Assembly (NCBI GenBank): GCA_949751835.1
Contig: CATKHK010000047.1
Coordinates: 124,001-188,000 of the forward strand
Reading direction: 5' to 3'
DNA length: 64,000 bases
From: Blepharisma japonicum
Taxonomy: Eukaryota > Ciliophora > Heterotrichea > Heterotrichida > Blepharismidae
The notes under the pieces were generated by a model. It searched no databases, was not told where the DNA came from, and saw only the letters and a program-made list of their open reading frames with translations. The position numbers and the translations under genes were made by a program. Positions 45,762 to 55,598 of this stretch are shown piece by piece (the first letter of the stretch is position 1; every line of letters starts with the position of its first letter).

Positions 45762-46358
45762 ATGGGTTGCTTATTTAGCATTACTACGAAAACAGCAAGT
45801 TTATTATTTCAAAGTGACGGAAGTATTCAATTTGACATAAAATTAATCCTGCTTGGCGATCCAGGAGTTGGCAAAAGCGCAATTGTGTATAGATATTTGC
45901 AAAATACTTTTAATGAAGGCTATGAGCAGACTTTCGGAGCTTGTCTATTGAAAAAGCACGTGAAGCTTGACGATAACAGACTGGTTGATATAAATATTTG
46001 GGATACAGGAGGACAAGAACGCTTCAAGTCTTTGATGTATCTTTACTATAAAAGTGCAAATGCTGCAATTATAACTTATGATGTCTGTAATGAGAACTCT
46101 TTAAATTCTTGTGAATATTGAATACAAGAGCTTAAAAAAAGTGAACAAAATTGTATATTAATATTAGTTGGGAATAAATGCGACATAGAGGATGAGGATA
46201 GGAGAATTAAAGAGTCAACAATTAAAAATTTCGTTGCAAAGCACGAAATAAAATGAATGGAAACCTCCGCAAGGACTGGAAAAGGCATCCAAGAACTGTT
46301 TGAGCAATTAATAAATGAAACAGATAAAACCTTAATATCTAGTAAAATTCTAAATTAA
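45762..46358 (+). CDS. Rab-like small GTPase with N-terminal MGC and no C-terminal cysteine
   Basis: This 198-residue protein has complete G motifs: GDPGVGKSAIV, effector Thr (YEQTFGACL), WDTGGQERFK, GNKCDI and ETSART. TGA codes two Trp, including 46119-46121 in CEYWIQEL, the place where Rabs have a conserved Trp. The C-terminus (SSKILN) has no cysteine, so ordinary prenylation is impossible. The N-terminus is MGCLFS, which fits N-myristoylation plus palmitoylation instead. G3 is TGGQ rather than TAGQ. It probably acts in vesicle traffic with an unusual membrane anchor. Its last 20 bases overlap the end of the Kelch gene on the other strand. Confidence 0.9.
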
Positions 46359-48258
46359 AAGAAAACTCGAGCCCAATTGTTCCAGTTTCAACTTGAAATT
46401 TAAAAGCATTAAAATGTGTAATAAAATAAACATAATCACTTGTAATCACAGGATCTGCAGGAGTCCACCATTCTGCTTCTTCAATGGCTGAGATTTCAGT
46501 GCACGACATTGTTGTGGGGCTAAAAGAAATGGCTTTTTTCCTTTGGAATAATAAAATGTTTTTATTGTGAGGAAACATACAGCATCTGCCAGGGACTGGG
46601 AGCCTTACTCTGATCAATGAAAATTTTTCACTTACAGCATTAAATACTTCGATTGAATCTATTCCAGTACCTCCGGCAACAAAAATCCTTCCGCTGTGAA
46701 CACAAGCAGCGTGACAATCTCTTGCTATTATTAAATTTCCGGTTTTTTGCCACTTTTTGGTAAAAAGGTTCAATTTTTCGCATTCTTTTAAAGGAGATGT
46801 ATTGAAGCCTCCGATAACGTAAATATAATGCCCAAGTGCAACTTGTGCATGATTATATCTAGAAATTAGCATGTTTGGGGCTTTTTCGATGTATTTTTCA
46901 TAGAGATTGTACATAAATGTTTGTTTTCGAGGACTGCCGTCATATCCACCTGTTAAAATTAGTTTGCCATCTTCACTTACGCCCCAAGCACTTTTGGAAT
47001 AAAATATATCTGCTTCAAATTCTATTAATTCTGGGTTCTTTGTTGAAGTATTATATATTATTAACCTCGAGGACTCAGGAATAAAGCAATAAAGTGAAGG
47101 AGGAAGAGGATCAAAATGCCGTGTACGCTGATTTTTTTGCGGAGATAATTGCTGAGTTCTCGGCTCTATAGACTGCCTACCTTTGATTAAGCCTAATTCT
47201 ATATTCTTAGCTGATCTAAAAGAATCATTAATAAGCCTTGGCGAAGCTTCTAAAGACAATGCTTCTTGGAATATCCCTTTATCAGGCGGCACAGTCCTGC
47301 TATGTGAAATCGGAGCATCCTTTATATGTCGTGTCATTAAAGGTGTATCATAAAAATCAAGTTTTTCTATTTTTACATCTTCGTTACATCTCGGCAAAAC
47401 ATTAAATGTTTTCCTTGCAAATGCTTCTTCAACAATAGGCGTTGGTGTTCTCTCTGGTGAATTTTCTGAAAAAGTCCTTTCAGTTCTATGAGGAGTCATG
47501 ATTTCTTCTACTTCTTCTTTTTCCATTTCTGCAGATTTCCCATGTCCCATCCCAGGGATTCCTACTTTTACTCTTCGGATTGTTTCTAATTTATTGGAGC
47601 CTACTCCAGGGTGTAGCTGTGGGAACTTATTTGCTGTGATATTATTATCTTTTACAATATCAAAACAAAAATAAATCCCGTCTTTTATAGTTTCTTTTAT
47701 CTTTAAGTCTTTAAAAGTCAAGTCTTTTTTAGTGATTTCAATATTCCTAACTTCTTCTACAGACTTGCATCGTAAAAGAAGGCTTAAAATAGGATGATTT
47801 GCGTCATGTGAAAGTTTTAGTAAAACTAAAGCATTTCGCAGCTCTTTTTGAGCATTATCACACTGTTCGGTCACAAAGGTATTGATTATTTTTGAGGCAT
47901 CTATAACGTCTCTTTGTATTCCTTTTATAAATTCTGCAATTACTTCTAGCGAAAGTTTTTTAAATTCTTCCAATTCTAAAATTTCATTAGCAAGCTTTGA
48001 TTGAATTGCATTAATCACTTCTTGTTGGCAGGTGGCCACTTGTAGTATTTTTTCTTCTGTTTTGTTTAAATCTTCAAGATTTTGAGTGTATTTTGATGAC
48101 AAGTATGAATCACTTAAGGGAACAGGCTTGTGGTTAATTGACGGATTATTTAAGAGATGTTTTCCAATACACTTATCGCAGAGAGATATGTTCGAGCAAA
48201 AACAAATTAGTTTGGCCTTTTCTTGGCAGATTATGCAGTTTAGGAATTGAGTAGACAT
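46339..48258 (-). CDS. B-box zinc finger and Kelch-repeat protein
   Basis: This 639-residue protein starts with a B-box-like zinc finger (CIICQEKAKLICFCSNISLCDKCIGKH). A helical, coiled-coil-like stretch (about 60-150) and a disordered linker (about 220-390) follow. A C-terminal Kelch beta-propeller (about 395-639) contains GKLILTGGYDGS, HYIYVIGGFN and GRIFVAGGTG repeats. The layout resembles a TRIM-type protein without RING. It is probably a scaffold or substrate adaptor; the partner is unknown. Its stop lies within the 3' end of the convergent Rab-like gene. Confidence 0.85.
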   Translation of the reverse strand: MSTQFLNCIICQEKAKLICFCSNISLCDKCIGKHLLNNPSINHKPVPLSDSYLSSKYTQNLEDLNKTEEKILQVATCQQEVINAIQSKLANEILELEEFKKLSLEVIAEFIKGIQRDVIDASKIINTFVTEQCDNAQKELRNALVLLKLSHDANHPILSLLLRCKSVEEVRNIEITKKDLTFKDLKIKETIKDGIYFCFDIVKDNNITANKFPQLHPGVGSNKLETIRRVKVGIPGMGHGKSAEMEKEEVEEIMTPHRTERTFSENSPERTPTPIVEEAFARKTFNVLPRCNEDVKIEKLDFYDTPLMTRHIKDAPISHSRTVPPDKGIFQEALSLEASPRLINDSFRSAKNIELGLIKGRQSIEPRTQQLSPQKNQRTRHFDPLPPSLYCFIPESSRLIIYNTSTKNPELIEFEADIFYSKSAWGVSEDGKLILTGGYDGSPRKQTFMYNLYEKYIEKAPNMLISRYNHAQVALGHYIYVIGGFNTSPLKECEKLNLFTKKWQKTGNLIIARDCHAACVHSGRIFVAGGTGIDSIEVFNAVSEKFSLIRVRLPVPGRCCMFPHNKNILLFQRKKAISFSPTTMSCTEISAIEEAEWWTPADPVITSDYVYFITHFNAFKFQVETGTIGLEFSFNLEFY

Positions 48259-48413
48259 TTATTTTTATGAATTTTTGTTGAGGTGAAGAAAATTATCTCA
48301 TTTCTTCATCTTGCGCTGGTTTTATAACGCAACCTTATGAAATGGTTAAATCTAGAATTTTTAAAGTCAAATTTAAGAGTTAATCCCTTATTTTTTTAGC
48401 TTTTCTATTAAGC

Positions 48414-48836
48414 TTAATCTTCTTCAACCTTATCGTAAAATGGATTTTCGCCTGGTTTCCAATTAGGCACTGGATCACGAGAAACATTTGGCTTGGCTCC
48501 TACAGAAACCTTAAGAACCCACCAATACGTGGCTTGACTTATAGGGATGAAGCCCCAGAGTACAAGCATACATGGGAGATAATATCTTGAGGACCAAATC
48601 ATTGTTCTTTCTAAAAAGAAATTATTCTTCACATTGTGTCTATTCTTGAGAAGATATTTGTCAAGAGCAACATTGAACGCTCCCCATGCTACTGAGATTT
48701 CTGCTAATAAGATTTTAAACTTTCTTGTACGGCCACCTCCATAGAGATAAGTGTTTTCTATCTTTGATGGACAAAGATCATCAGGTCCTTGAGGCCATCT
48801 AATGCCTTTAGCTTGTGCTTCTTTGAACGAAGTCAT
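48414..48836 (-). CDS. Small membrane protein of unknown function
   Basis: This 140-residue basic protein has one or two hydrophobic stretches (KILLAEISVAWGAFNVAL, and YYLPCMLVLWGFIPISQATY at about 85-105) and a polar C-terminus (PNWKPGENPFYDKVEED). The composition, many aromatic residues and short length are typical of accessory mitochondrial inner-membrane subunits in ciliates, but no motif proves this. The ATG is the first in frame. It is divergent from the anoctamin gene with a 129 bp gap. Confidence 0.65.
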   Translation of the reverse strand: MTSFKEAQAKGIRWPQGPDDLCPSKIENTYLYGGGRTRKFKILLAEISVAWGAFNVALDKYLLKNRHNVKNNFFLERTMIWSSRYYLPCMLVLWGFIPISQATYWWVLKVSVGAKPNVSRDPVPNWKPGENPFYDKVEED

Positions 48837-48965
48837 TTATAAATGGTTAAGATTTAATAAATCCATGCTTGGAAGCGTAATAGCTTAATTTTCTAAAAGA
48901 AAATTTATTGAGAAATAAGATAAAGATATGAAAAATCACTGAATTTTAAAATTAATATTATTTTT

Positions 48966-51900
48966 ATGGAATTTGAGCTTATTAAGCTTAAAAATCAAAT
49001 AGGATGTCAATTAAGACAGCAAATTATAGATCAACAATCATATGAAGTAATGCTCAATGAAAGAAACAGATTATTAGAAAAGCTTCATGAGCTAGAAAAT
49101 CACCCGTTTTTTCAGCAAAAGGCCAAGCTTGCGAAAAAGGCTGAAGAAAAAACTATTGAACCTAAAAAAAGTAAGCTAAGCACAAGTCTTATATTTAAAA
49201 GTACAGCGCAGGTGACCCGAACAGTCGCTTTAAAAAAATATTTCCAAGGCGAGTTTGAAAATAACAATATAAATACTACCACAACTACAAGGACTATTTC
49301 AGGCTCAAACTGAGAATATGTAATTGTTTTACCTAATCCAGATTATTCTTCATATTGAAATAGAGGAGTTACGAAAGAAGAAGCTTTAAGAATTTTTCAA
49401 AAATGTTTCAATCCTGAATTCTCTTTAAATGCACAGCTAACAAGGACCAATAAATTTGCAGAACAAGCTGCCTTTAGTGGAGCTTTTGATAATTTAGATG
49501 ACTTTGAAAAAGGGGGTGGAAAAAAATTAAAATGTGGAGGAAGGCTACAGAGGACACCTGGAAATTTATTTGCTGATAATGGAGGGCCAGCACGAGATGT
49601 ATTAACCCTATTTAGAAATGTTTTATTAGTAAAACTTGGCTCTCATTTAGGACTGCATCTAAAGCAAGTGATTAGCTCAAATTTTAAATATATTTATATT
49701 TTAGTATGTGCAGATGATAATGATTTAGAACAAGAAGCAGAATCTACTGAATATAATTTACAATTAGAAATTGGGGTTTCTGATTTGTCATCAATGGAGC
49801 CATGTGATAAGTCGTTTAGACCATTAAGACTTGTGAACTCTGACCCAGAAATTGCTGAGAGGCTTAGAGAACTTTATGAGAATTACCCAGAAATTATGAA
49901 TTGTTTTAAGGTAAATGAGTCAGAAAACAGCTTTTTCCCTGCAGTTGGGGTGACTCCTGAAAACTGGAGGGCTTATTCTTTGTATCTTAGCAAGCTTAAA
50001 GAAGGCCTAAAATATGTGTCTGAGCTGCATTTGACTCCTATCCAAAGGATGACTTATTATCAGAAATTAGTAAGGAAATGCATACAAGAGTCTAATGATG
50101 CACAAGTTAAAAAGAAAAAATTACTTTTCAGCCTTTGAGATAGATTAGAGATTTCTAAGCCAATTGGGGCTTATTCTGATTATGTGAGGAATATTGATTC
50201 AAAATCTGGAGTAGATTTATTTAAGTTTTTATGAAGATTGCACAGAAACGACCAGTACAATAAACGCTCAATTTTCAAAAACATCGACAGGCTTAAGCTC
50301 TTGCAATCCCTCATATCCCGCCAAGTAAAGCTCCACTATCTTCAACAAAAAGAGTTAGTAATCTGCCATTTCCCCCTTGTAAACCACTGAGAGCTCTCCG
50401 GTAAGTCAAAATTCCCCAATTCCGAGCTCGACACAGACCGAGACACTGACCTAGACGATGCTTTAAATTTCTTAAAAGACAAAAATGACGTCTACCAAGG
50501 CTTAATCCACGAATGAAACAACAAAATTTGAAGCACCGATCTCCCACTAGGAAAAATTCGCAACTACTTCGGTGAAAAAATTGCTTTATATTTCAGTTTT
50601 ATTGCTTTTGCAGCTGAATTTCTCAAGCGATCGTCATATGTAGGATTGATAATATTTATTTTGCAGTATTCCTTAGGCTTGCGTGATACAAAAGTAATAT
50701 GATTTAATGCAATATTTTGTGTCTATATTTCTGGCTGAGCTACGACTTTTTTGGAAATATGAAGGAGAAAAGAATCCGCATTATCAGTAGAATGAGGGCA
50801 AACGGATTATGAGGATGATGAAGTAGCAAGACCACAGTTTAGAGGAACTTTGAGAAGATCACCAGTAAACGATGATTTAGAAGAAGTTTATTATAACCCA
50901 AGGAAGAGAATTAGATACTTTGTACTGGCTGCAGTTATTACAACTCTTATGGTTTGTGTGGTACTTGGGATGGTTGCTTCAATTATGGTCCTTAGATGGG
51001 AGCTGACTGATAAATTGACATTTCATGGGCTGGATTATTCAGGGACAGTTTGCTCAACTTTGAACGCATTCCAAATACAGTTCTTCAATGTGATTTATGG
51101 GAAAATTGCAATTAAACTTAATAATTTGGAAAATCATAGGACACAAAGTGAGTATGAAAATTCTTTAGTTATAAAAACCTATGCATTTCAATTTGCAAAC
51201 TCCTTTAACTCTTTATTTTATATAGCTTTTTTCAAAACAGACTGAGAAGGATGCATTGTAAGAACAGGAACAGGGAAACAACGAAAAATTGGCGCCAGCT
51301 GTATGGATGAGCTCAACACCCAGCTAATCTGCCTTTTTGTCGTCGCATTTCTCAAAAATATCTTAGAGCTTGGCATTCCTTTTATAAAATTCAAGCTAAA
51401 ACAAAAAGAATTCAAACAAAAAGAAGCTGACCGCAAAAGACTACTTGCCTTAATCTCTGTCACTGATTACGACGTCTTACGTGAAGATATTGATGCCCAA
51501 GTGCAGCTGCCTCCTTATGTTACTAGAGAAGTAGACGGCACACTAGGAGATTATATGGAATTAGCAATCTTATTCGGCTATATCACGCTATTTGCTGTCT
51601 CTTTTCCATTATCAAGCGTCCTTGCTTTTATTATTTTAGTTTTTGAAATTCAAGTAGACAAATATAAACTTTTACATTTGGTTAGAAGACCTCAGCCGAT
51701 GGGAGCAAAAGATATAGGAACTTGGTGGCCAATTTTCAATTTTAATTGTATTGCAGCGATTTTTACGAATTTAGCGATTTTGTGCTTCACGTCAAAAACT
51801 TTTGAAGATGTTGCGTTTATTAATGATAATATTTTTGTGGTTTTTGCACTGCTGGCACTGATTTTGATGGTTGTAAGGTATTTACTGAGGGTGATTATAC

Positions 51901-52085
51901 CAGATATTCCTGAAAATTATATGAATTTGTTTAAAAGGCATCAAACTATTGTAGAGAGGCATTTAAGAGGGTGGGATTCAATTAAAAGCAAATATAAAGG
52001 AGAAAGCGAAGGGTATGTAAACCCGAAGATTTATTGTACAATTTCTAAAGAAAACGCAGAGCAAGCACTTGAAGAAGGTGATTAA
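48966..52085 (+). CDS. Anoctamin (TMEM16) family scramblase/channel
   Basis: One frame runs 1039 residues from ATG 48966 to TAA, crossing twelve TGAs that must all be Trp; the standard code would break it into many pieces. The N-terminal 480 residues are cytosolic. The membrane part starts after GKIRNYFGEKIALYFSF and YVGLIIFILQYSLG. Anoctamin features include the segment around TTFLEIWRRKESALSVEWGQ, AFQIQFFNVIYGKIA, and acidic residues in YDVLREDIDAQ and EVDGTLGDYMELAILFGYIT, which match the family's Ca2+-binding helix region. Family members scramble phospholipids or pass chloride in response to Ca2+. No intron is needed. Confidence 0.95.
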
Positions 52086-52160
52086 TAAATGTAAATTTAT
52101 TAGCTTTTACTATAAAAGGCTCTAAATCATACATTAATAATTTTTCATTTATAAAACATA

Positions 52161-52565
52161 ATGCCCAAGGTTGAATTTCAGAAGCCAGAAGGATTTTACG
52201 AAAACGTCGAAGCCTTTTTATACGCTGTAGACATCACCGAGCCTTTTATCTTTGCAATTTTTGCATCGCATTTCCTATTTTTCCTCCTCATTATTTTATT
52301 CAGAAAAAACAGCAGGATCATTATGTTTCTTTTTGTCTTTCTTTTAGGCCTCTGTTATATTCTAGAAAGTATCAACACATATCTTAATCAGAACTGGCAA
52401 TCTCTTGTAAAGCAAAACTATTTTGATAAAAGCGGTCTATTTGTGTGCATTATGATTGGAATCCCATGCTTAGTCAACAGCTGCTTAATAGTCGTGATTT
52501 CTATATGTTCAACAATATCCTCGCTCACAGAATTTGTCAAGTTAAAAAAGCAGAAAAAAGAATAA
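52161..52565 (+). CDS. TMEM18: TMEM18 homologue
   Basis: This 134-residue protein has three predicted membrane helices (about 28-50, 53-73 and 92-115) and a lysine-rich tail (KLKKQKKE). The stretch LESINTYLNQNWQSL followed by QNYFDKSGLFVCIMIGIPCLV and NSCLIVVI matches the TMEM18 family pattern (ENLN..A..W..F....YFD..G.F). TMEM18 is a small nuclear-envelope/ER membrane protein in animals, with an unclear role. It lies 75 bp downstream of the anoctamin on the same strand and 24 bp from the convergent DNAAF1 gene. Confidence 0.85.
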   Translation: MPKVEFQKPEGFYENVEAFLYAVDITEPFIFAIFASHFLFFLLIILFRKNSRIIMFLFVFLLGLCYILESINTYLNQNWQSLVKQNYFDKSGLFVCIMIGIPCLVNSCLIVVISICSTISSLTEFVKLKKQKKE

Positions 52566-52589
52566 TTAAAATTTTATGCAAAATAATCA

Positions 52590-53876
52590 TTAATCAAGCT
52601 CGTCAAGAGGGTTAGATTGAAGGAAAATTTCATAGTCACTCCATTTCAGCCTCAGTGCGTCAGAGGAACATATATATTTTGACTTGAAAAATTCATAAGC
52701 TTCGTCAAAGTTGAAGCAGGTTTCAATTAATTTTGATTCAAGCTCAGAAATTTGCAGATCGGAAAGTGGGAGCATTATGTCCTCCTCTTCTGGATAAATT
52801 TCTGCTACTTCTTTATCGTTTGGGGCGTCAATGATAATGTGACCATATTTGTCGAGTTCTCCAGTTTTATAGGTGCATTTTCCTTCTTTTATGCCGAAAA
52901 TTAGTAATAATTTTTCATCAATAGGCTCAGAAAGTTCTTTTGATTTTTTTTCTATTTCTTCTAGGGCTAGTTCAAAGCCTTCTTCTTGGTTAGCTAAAAC
53001 TTGCTTTTTTAATTCTTCTAAAGACCTTCGTTGAACTTTCCTTTCTTCTTCAAGTTTTTTTCTTAATGCTTCTTTTTTCCGAATGCCTTCATCTTCAAGG
53101 CGGGAATAATCCATGAAACTTTTTAGTCTATCAGCGTCTTGGTTATCATAATATTTTTTTCTTACTTCCATTTCAGCTTCTTTTCCATCTGTAAACCAAG
53201 CCTCAGAGCCTAATCGTTCAACCTCAAATACAGGCTTTTCATCAAGATGCTTTAATGAAGGAATCCTTGCAATTAAAGTTTTTCTATAATTTGATATATA
53301 TCTGATACAGTTATTGTTTTTTAAATATAAGCACCCAAGATTTCTCAGAGAGGTAAAAACAGTGAAAAATTCATCGACATCCCAAATATTGTTATAGCTT
53401 AAATCTAATGATGTTAAAGAAGGGACTTGAATTAGACCTTTAAGGTTTTCAGTGCTTGATATTCTATTGTGAGATAAGTCTAAGTCAGAAAGAGACTTTA
53501 AAGCTGATAAATTTTCAATTTTTTCAATTCGGTTGTGTGATAGATTAAGAGTCCTGAGCTCGGTCAGTTGATCTAAATTCTCAATTTTATTGATGTTATT
53601 GTTTTGGAGATAAAGACATCGCAGTAATTTGAGGTTGCTTAGGCCATCAATTTTTTCTATTAAATTATTTTCTAGCCACAAGGCATATAAGTTTTTATAA
53701 TCATCTAGGTTTTGAATTTCAGAGATACCTAAAAAGTGGAGATAGAGATAGGCATTAAGATGAGGCTGTTCGTATAGGCCTTGGTATATGCATAGTCTTT
53801 TTATATAAGGGAGGGTTATAATTCTTCTGCCGTACTCATTTCTTTCTGGCTGAGGCTTGTCTTTACTGCTTGACAT
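52590..53876 (-). CDS. DNAAF1: Dynein axonemal assembly factor 1 (LRR protein)
   Basis: This 428-residue protein has a start typical of DNAAF1/ODA7/LRRC50 (YQGLYEQPHLNAYLYLHFLG). Six SDS22-type leucine-rich repeats then run from about 55 to 190 (LYALWLENNLIEKI, CLYLQNNNINKIENL, TLNLSHNRIEKIENL, DLDLSHNRIS, SLDLSYNNIWD), followed by an LRR cap (ARIPSLKHLDEKPV). The C-terminal half is acidic coiled coil. DNAAF1 helps preassemble outer and inner arm dyneins in the cytoplasm, as expected in a ciliated cell. No TGA codon is used; all Trp are TGG. Confidence 0.93.
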   Translation of the reverse strand: MSSSKDKPQPERNEYGRRIITLPYIKRLCIYQGLYEQPHLNAYLYLHFLGISEIQNLDDYKNLYALWLENNLIEKIDGLSNLKLLRCLYLQNNNINKIENLDQLTELRTLNLSHNRIEKIENLSALKSLSDLDLSHNRISSTENLKGLIQVPSLTSLDLSYNNIWDVDEFFTVFTSLRNLGCLYLKNNNCIRYISNYRKTLIARIPSLKHLDEKPVFEVERLGSEAWFTDGKEAEMEVRKKYYDNQDADRLKSFMDYSRLEDEGIRKKEALRKKLEEERKVQRRSLEELKKQVLANQEEGFELALEEIEKKSKELSEPIDEKLLLIFGIKEGKCTYKTGELDKYGHIIIDAPNDKEVAEIYPEEEDIMLPLSDLQISELESKLIETCFNFDEAYEFFKSKYICSSDALRLKWSDYEIFLQSNPLDELD

Positions 53877-54309
53877 TTATAACTTTTTAATTAAGTTTCA
53901 TATTAATGAAGATGATTAAAATAGATAATTAAATTGAGAGATTATAATTATTAGAAGATTAAATAAACTCACACAAAATATAAAAAATTAATTTAATTTT
54001 TTTAATTATATTATAATTTTTTTTGAATTATTACTAATCGATTGCCATTAATTAAATAGAGCTCTTCTGTATTTTATCTTAATAAGTAGCATAAATTATA
54101 TTAAATCAAATATCCTGAAAAGCCATATTTAAAAATCATGATAATTCACTAATTATATATTTCAATAAAATCTTTTAACTGATGAATTTAAGTCTCTTCC
54201 CAAAATCCCCCTAGCTTTATTTTCTGTCTCTAATATATCTTATAGTCTCCATTACCATTAAATCATCTAATTTTTATTGTAAACCGTTTTACAAGTGATA
54301 AAAATTGAT
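53877..54309. promoter_or_regulatory. Shared upstream region of DNAAF1 and the A20/AN1 gene
   Basis: This 433 bp AT-rich region lies between divergent starts. It has no ORF and no specific motif that I can support. Confidence 0.4.
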
Positions 54310-54687
54310 ATGGATTCTCAAATGTGTAGGTGCTGCAAAATGTTTTTCGGCAGCCAAGACGGAATGTGCTCGAAGTGTTTTAAACTAGAAAGCCTCAAAA
54401 AGGAAGCAGATAAGGCCTTACCAGAACTAATTTCAAGCAGCCAAGCACTTCCTGAAGAAAATAAAATAGAGGCACCTGAACCTTTATATGAATCTGATCG
54501 ATGCTGGACTTGTAAGAAAAGAGTAGGGCCTCTGATTTTCAAATGCAAATGCAATTATCCTTTTTGTGCTAAGCATAGGGTTCCTGAGGCACATGGATGT
54601 ACATTTGATCACCGAAGTCATGGAATTAGAAAGCTTTCTGAAGATAACCCTCAAGTTGTGGCTGAGAAGTTTAACAAACTCTTATAG
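54310..54687 (+). CDS. A20/AN1 zinc-finger protein
   Basis: This 125-residue protein starts at the first true ATG, 54310; a GTG five codons upstream is unlikely. An A20-type finger lies at the start (MCRCCKMFFGSQDGMCSKC), then an acidic linker, then an AN1 finger (CWTCKKRVGPLIFKCKC, FCAKHR, HGCTFDH). The C-terminus (RKLSEDNPQVVAEKFNKL) is the usual ending. This matches the ZFAND5/6 and plant SAP family, which bind ubiquitin through A20 and act in stress response. Confidence 0.95.
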   Translation: MDSQMCRCCKMFFGSQDGMCSKCFKLESLKKEADKALPELISSSQALPEENKIEAPEPLYESDRCWTCKKRVGPLIFKCKCNYPFCAKHRVPEAHGCTFDHRSHGIRKLSEDNPQVVAEKFNKLL

Positions 54688-54982
54688 CTTATTAGTTTTT
54701 GCGATCCCTACCTTAATCATTAAGATTTCTTATGCTAAACTAGAAGTAATAAATTATTCTTAATGATGGGATAAAAGGAATGGCGCTATGTGATATTTAA
54801 CACGAAATGGAAGAGGGTGAATTTTTAGAGTTGCAAATAATTGCTCTTTATCTTTATCAGCCATATAAAAAATCGAGGAAATTATCATTGATTCCAAAAA
54901 AATATGATTCCCCATTTTATAATTTGTGCTATTGCTATAATATACTGATCTAATAATTTCGCTGGATAAAATACTTATAAAA

Positions 54983-55570
54983 ATGTTACGAAATGTTATG
55001 AACCAATGTGCTCTTCTTACAATATCTATACTAACTCAAAGTGTATATGGAAGTCAAGAGGAAAAAAATAAAAATAGAAAGCAAGTGAACTTTCACTGGG
55101 ACGATGACGATCAAGATGATGGAGATTGTTCATACCATATCAGTGATGAAACTTGGGTATGAATAATTACAGGGATTGTAGTTGCTGTTCTTGCCTTCAG
55201 CTTCTGCGCTTATTGTGGAGTTAGATATGTGAAAAGAAGACAAGTCCATTCTGAGCTGAGAGAAAATTTAGTTGAGAATGCTAGGCAGCCTCAAGCTCCT
55301 TCTAACTCAAATCAAGCTTCATATATCCCACCTCAAAATATTAACCAGCCTCCATATCCTTATGCACAGCCAAATAGCCAGGCTCAAAACTCATTTGTGC
55401 AGCAAAACTATCAAAACCAATATCAGCAGCCACCAAATCAAGTGCCAGCTCAAGCATTATACCCTCAATTTGCAGTTCCAATAGTCCAAAATAACCCTCA
55501 GCAAGGGCTTTATCCAGTGCTACAGCCATTGCCAAACAATCCTCAATATCAATCTAACTTTAATAGATAA
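54983..55570 (+). CDS. Small type I membrane protein with Pro/Asn/Gln-rich tail
   Basis: This 195-residue protein includes a TGA-coded Trp (55160-55162) in the TM segment. A signal peptide (MNQCALLTISILTQSVYG) leads a short acidic outer region (DDDDQDDGDC). One TM helix (IITGIVVAVLAFSFCAYCG, about 60-80) is followed by a basic stop-transfer KRR and a cytosolic tail rich in Pro, Asn, Gln and Tyr (YIPPQNINQPPYPYAQP). Without the TGA read as Trp, the TM would be lost and only the tail would remain. The first Met could be 54983 or 54998. Function unknown; a small receptor-like or adaptor protein. Confidence 0.78.
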
Positions 55571-55598
55571 ATTATTATAAAAAAATTCTCAGAAAATA

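Noticed and set aside
49599-49615. Intron-like GTATTAACCCTATTTAG in the anoctamin gene
   Set aside because: It carries the TATTTAG end but is 17 nt. Removing it would break an otherwise open frame, and the encoded residues read as normal protein.
54295-54309. GTG start for the A20/AN1 protein
   Set aside because: A normal ATG follows five codons later and gives the complete A20 finger; GTG starts are not expected in nuclear genes.
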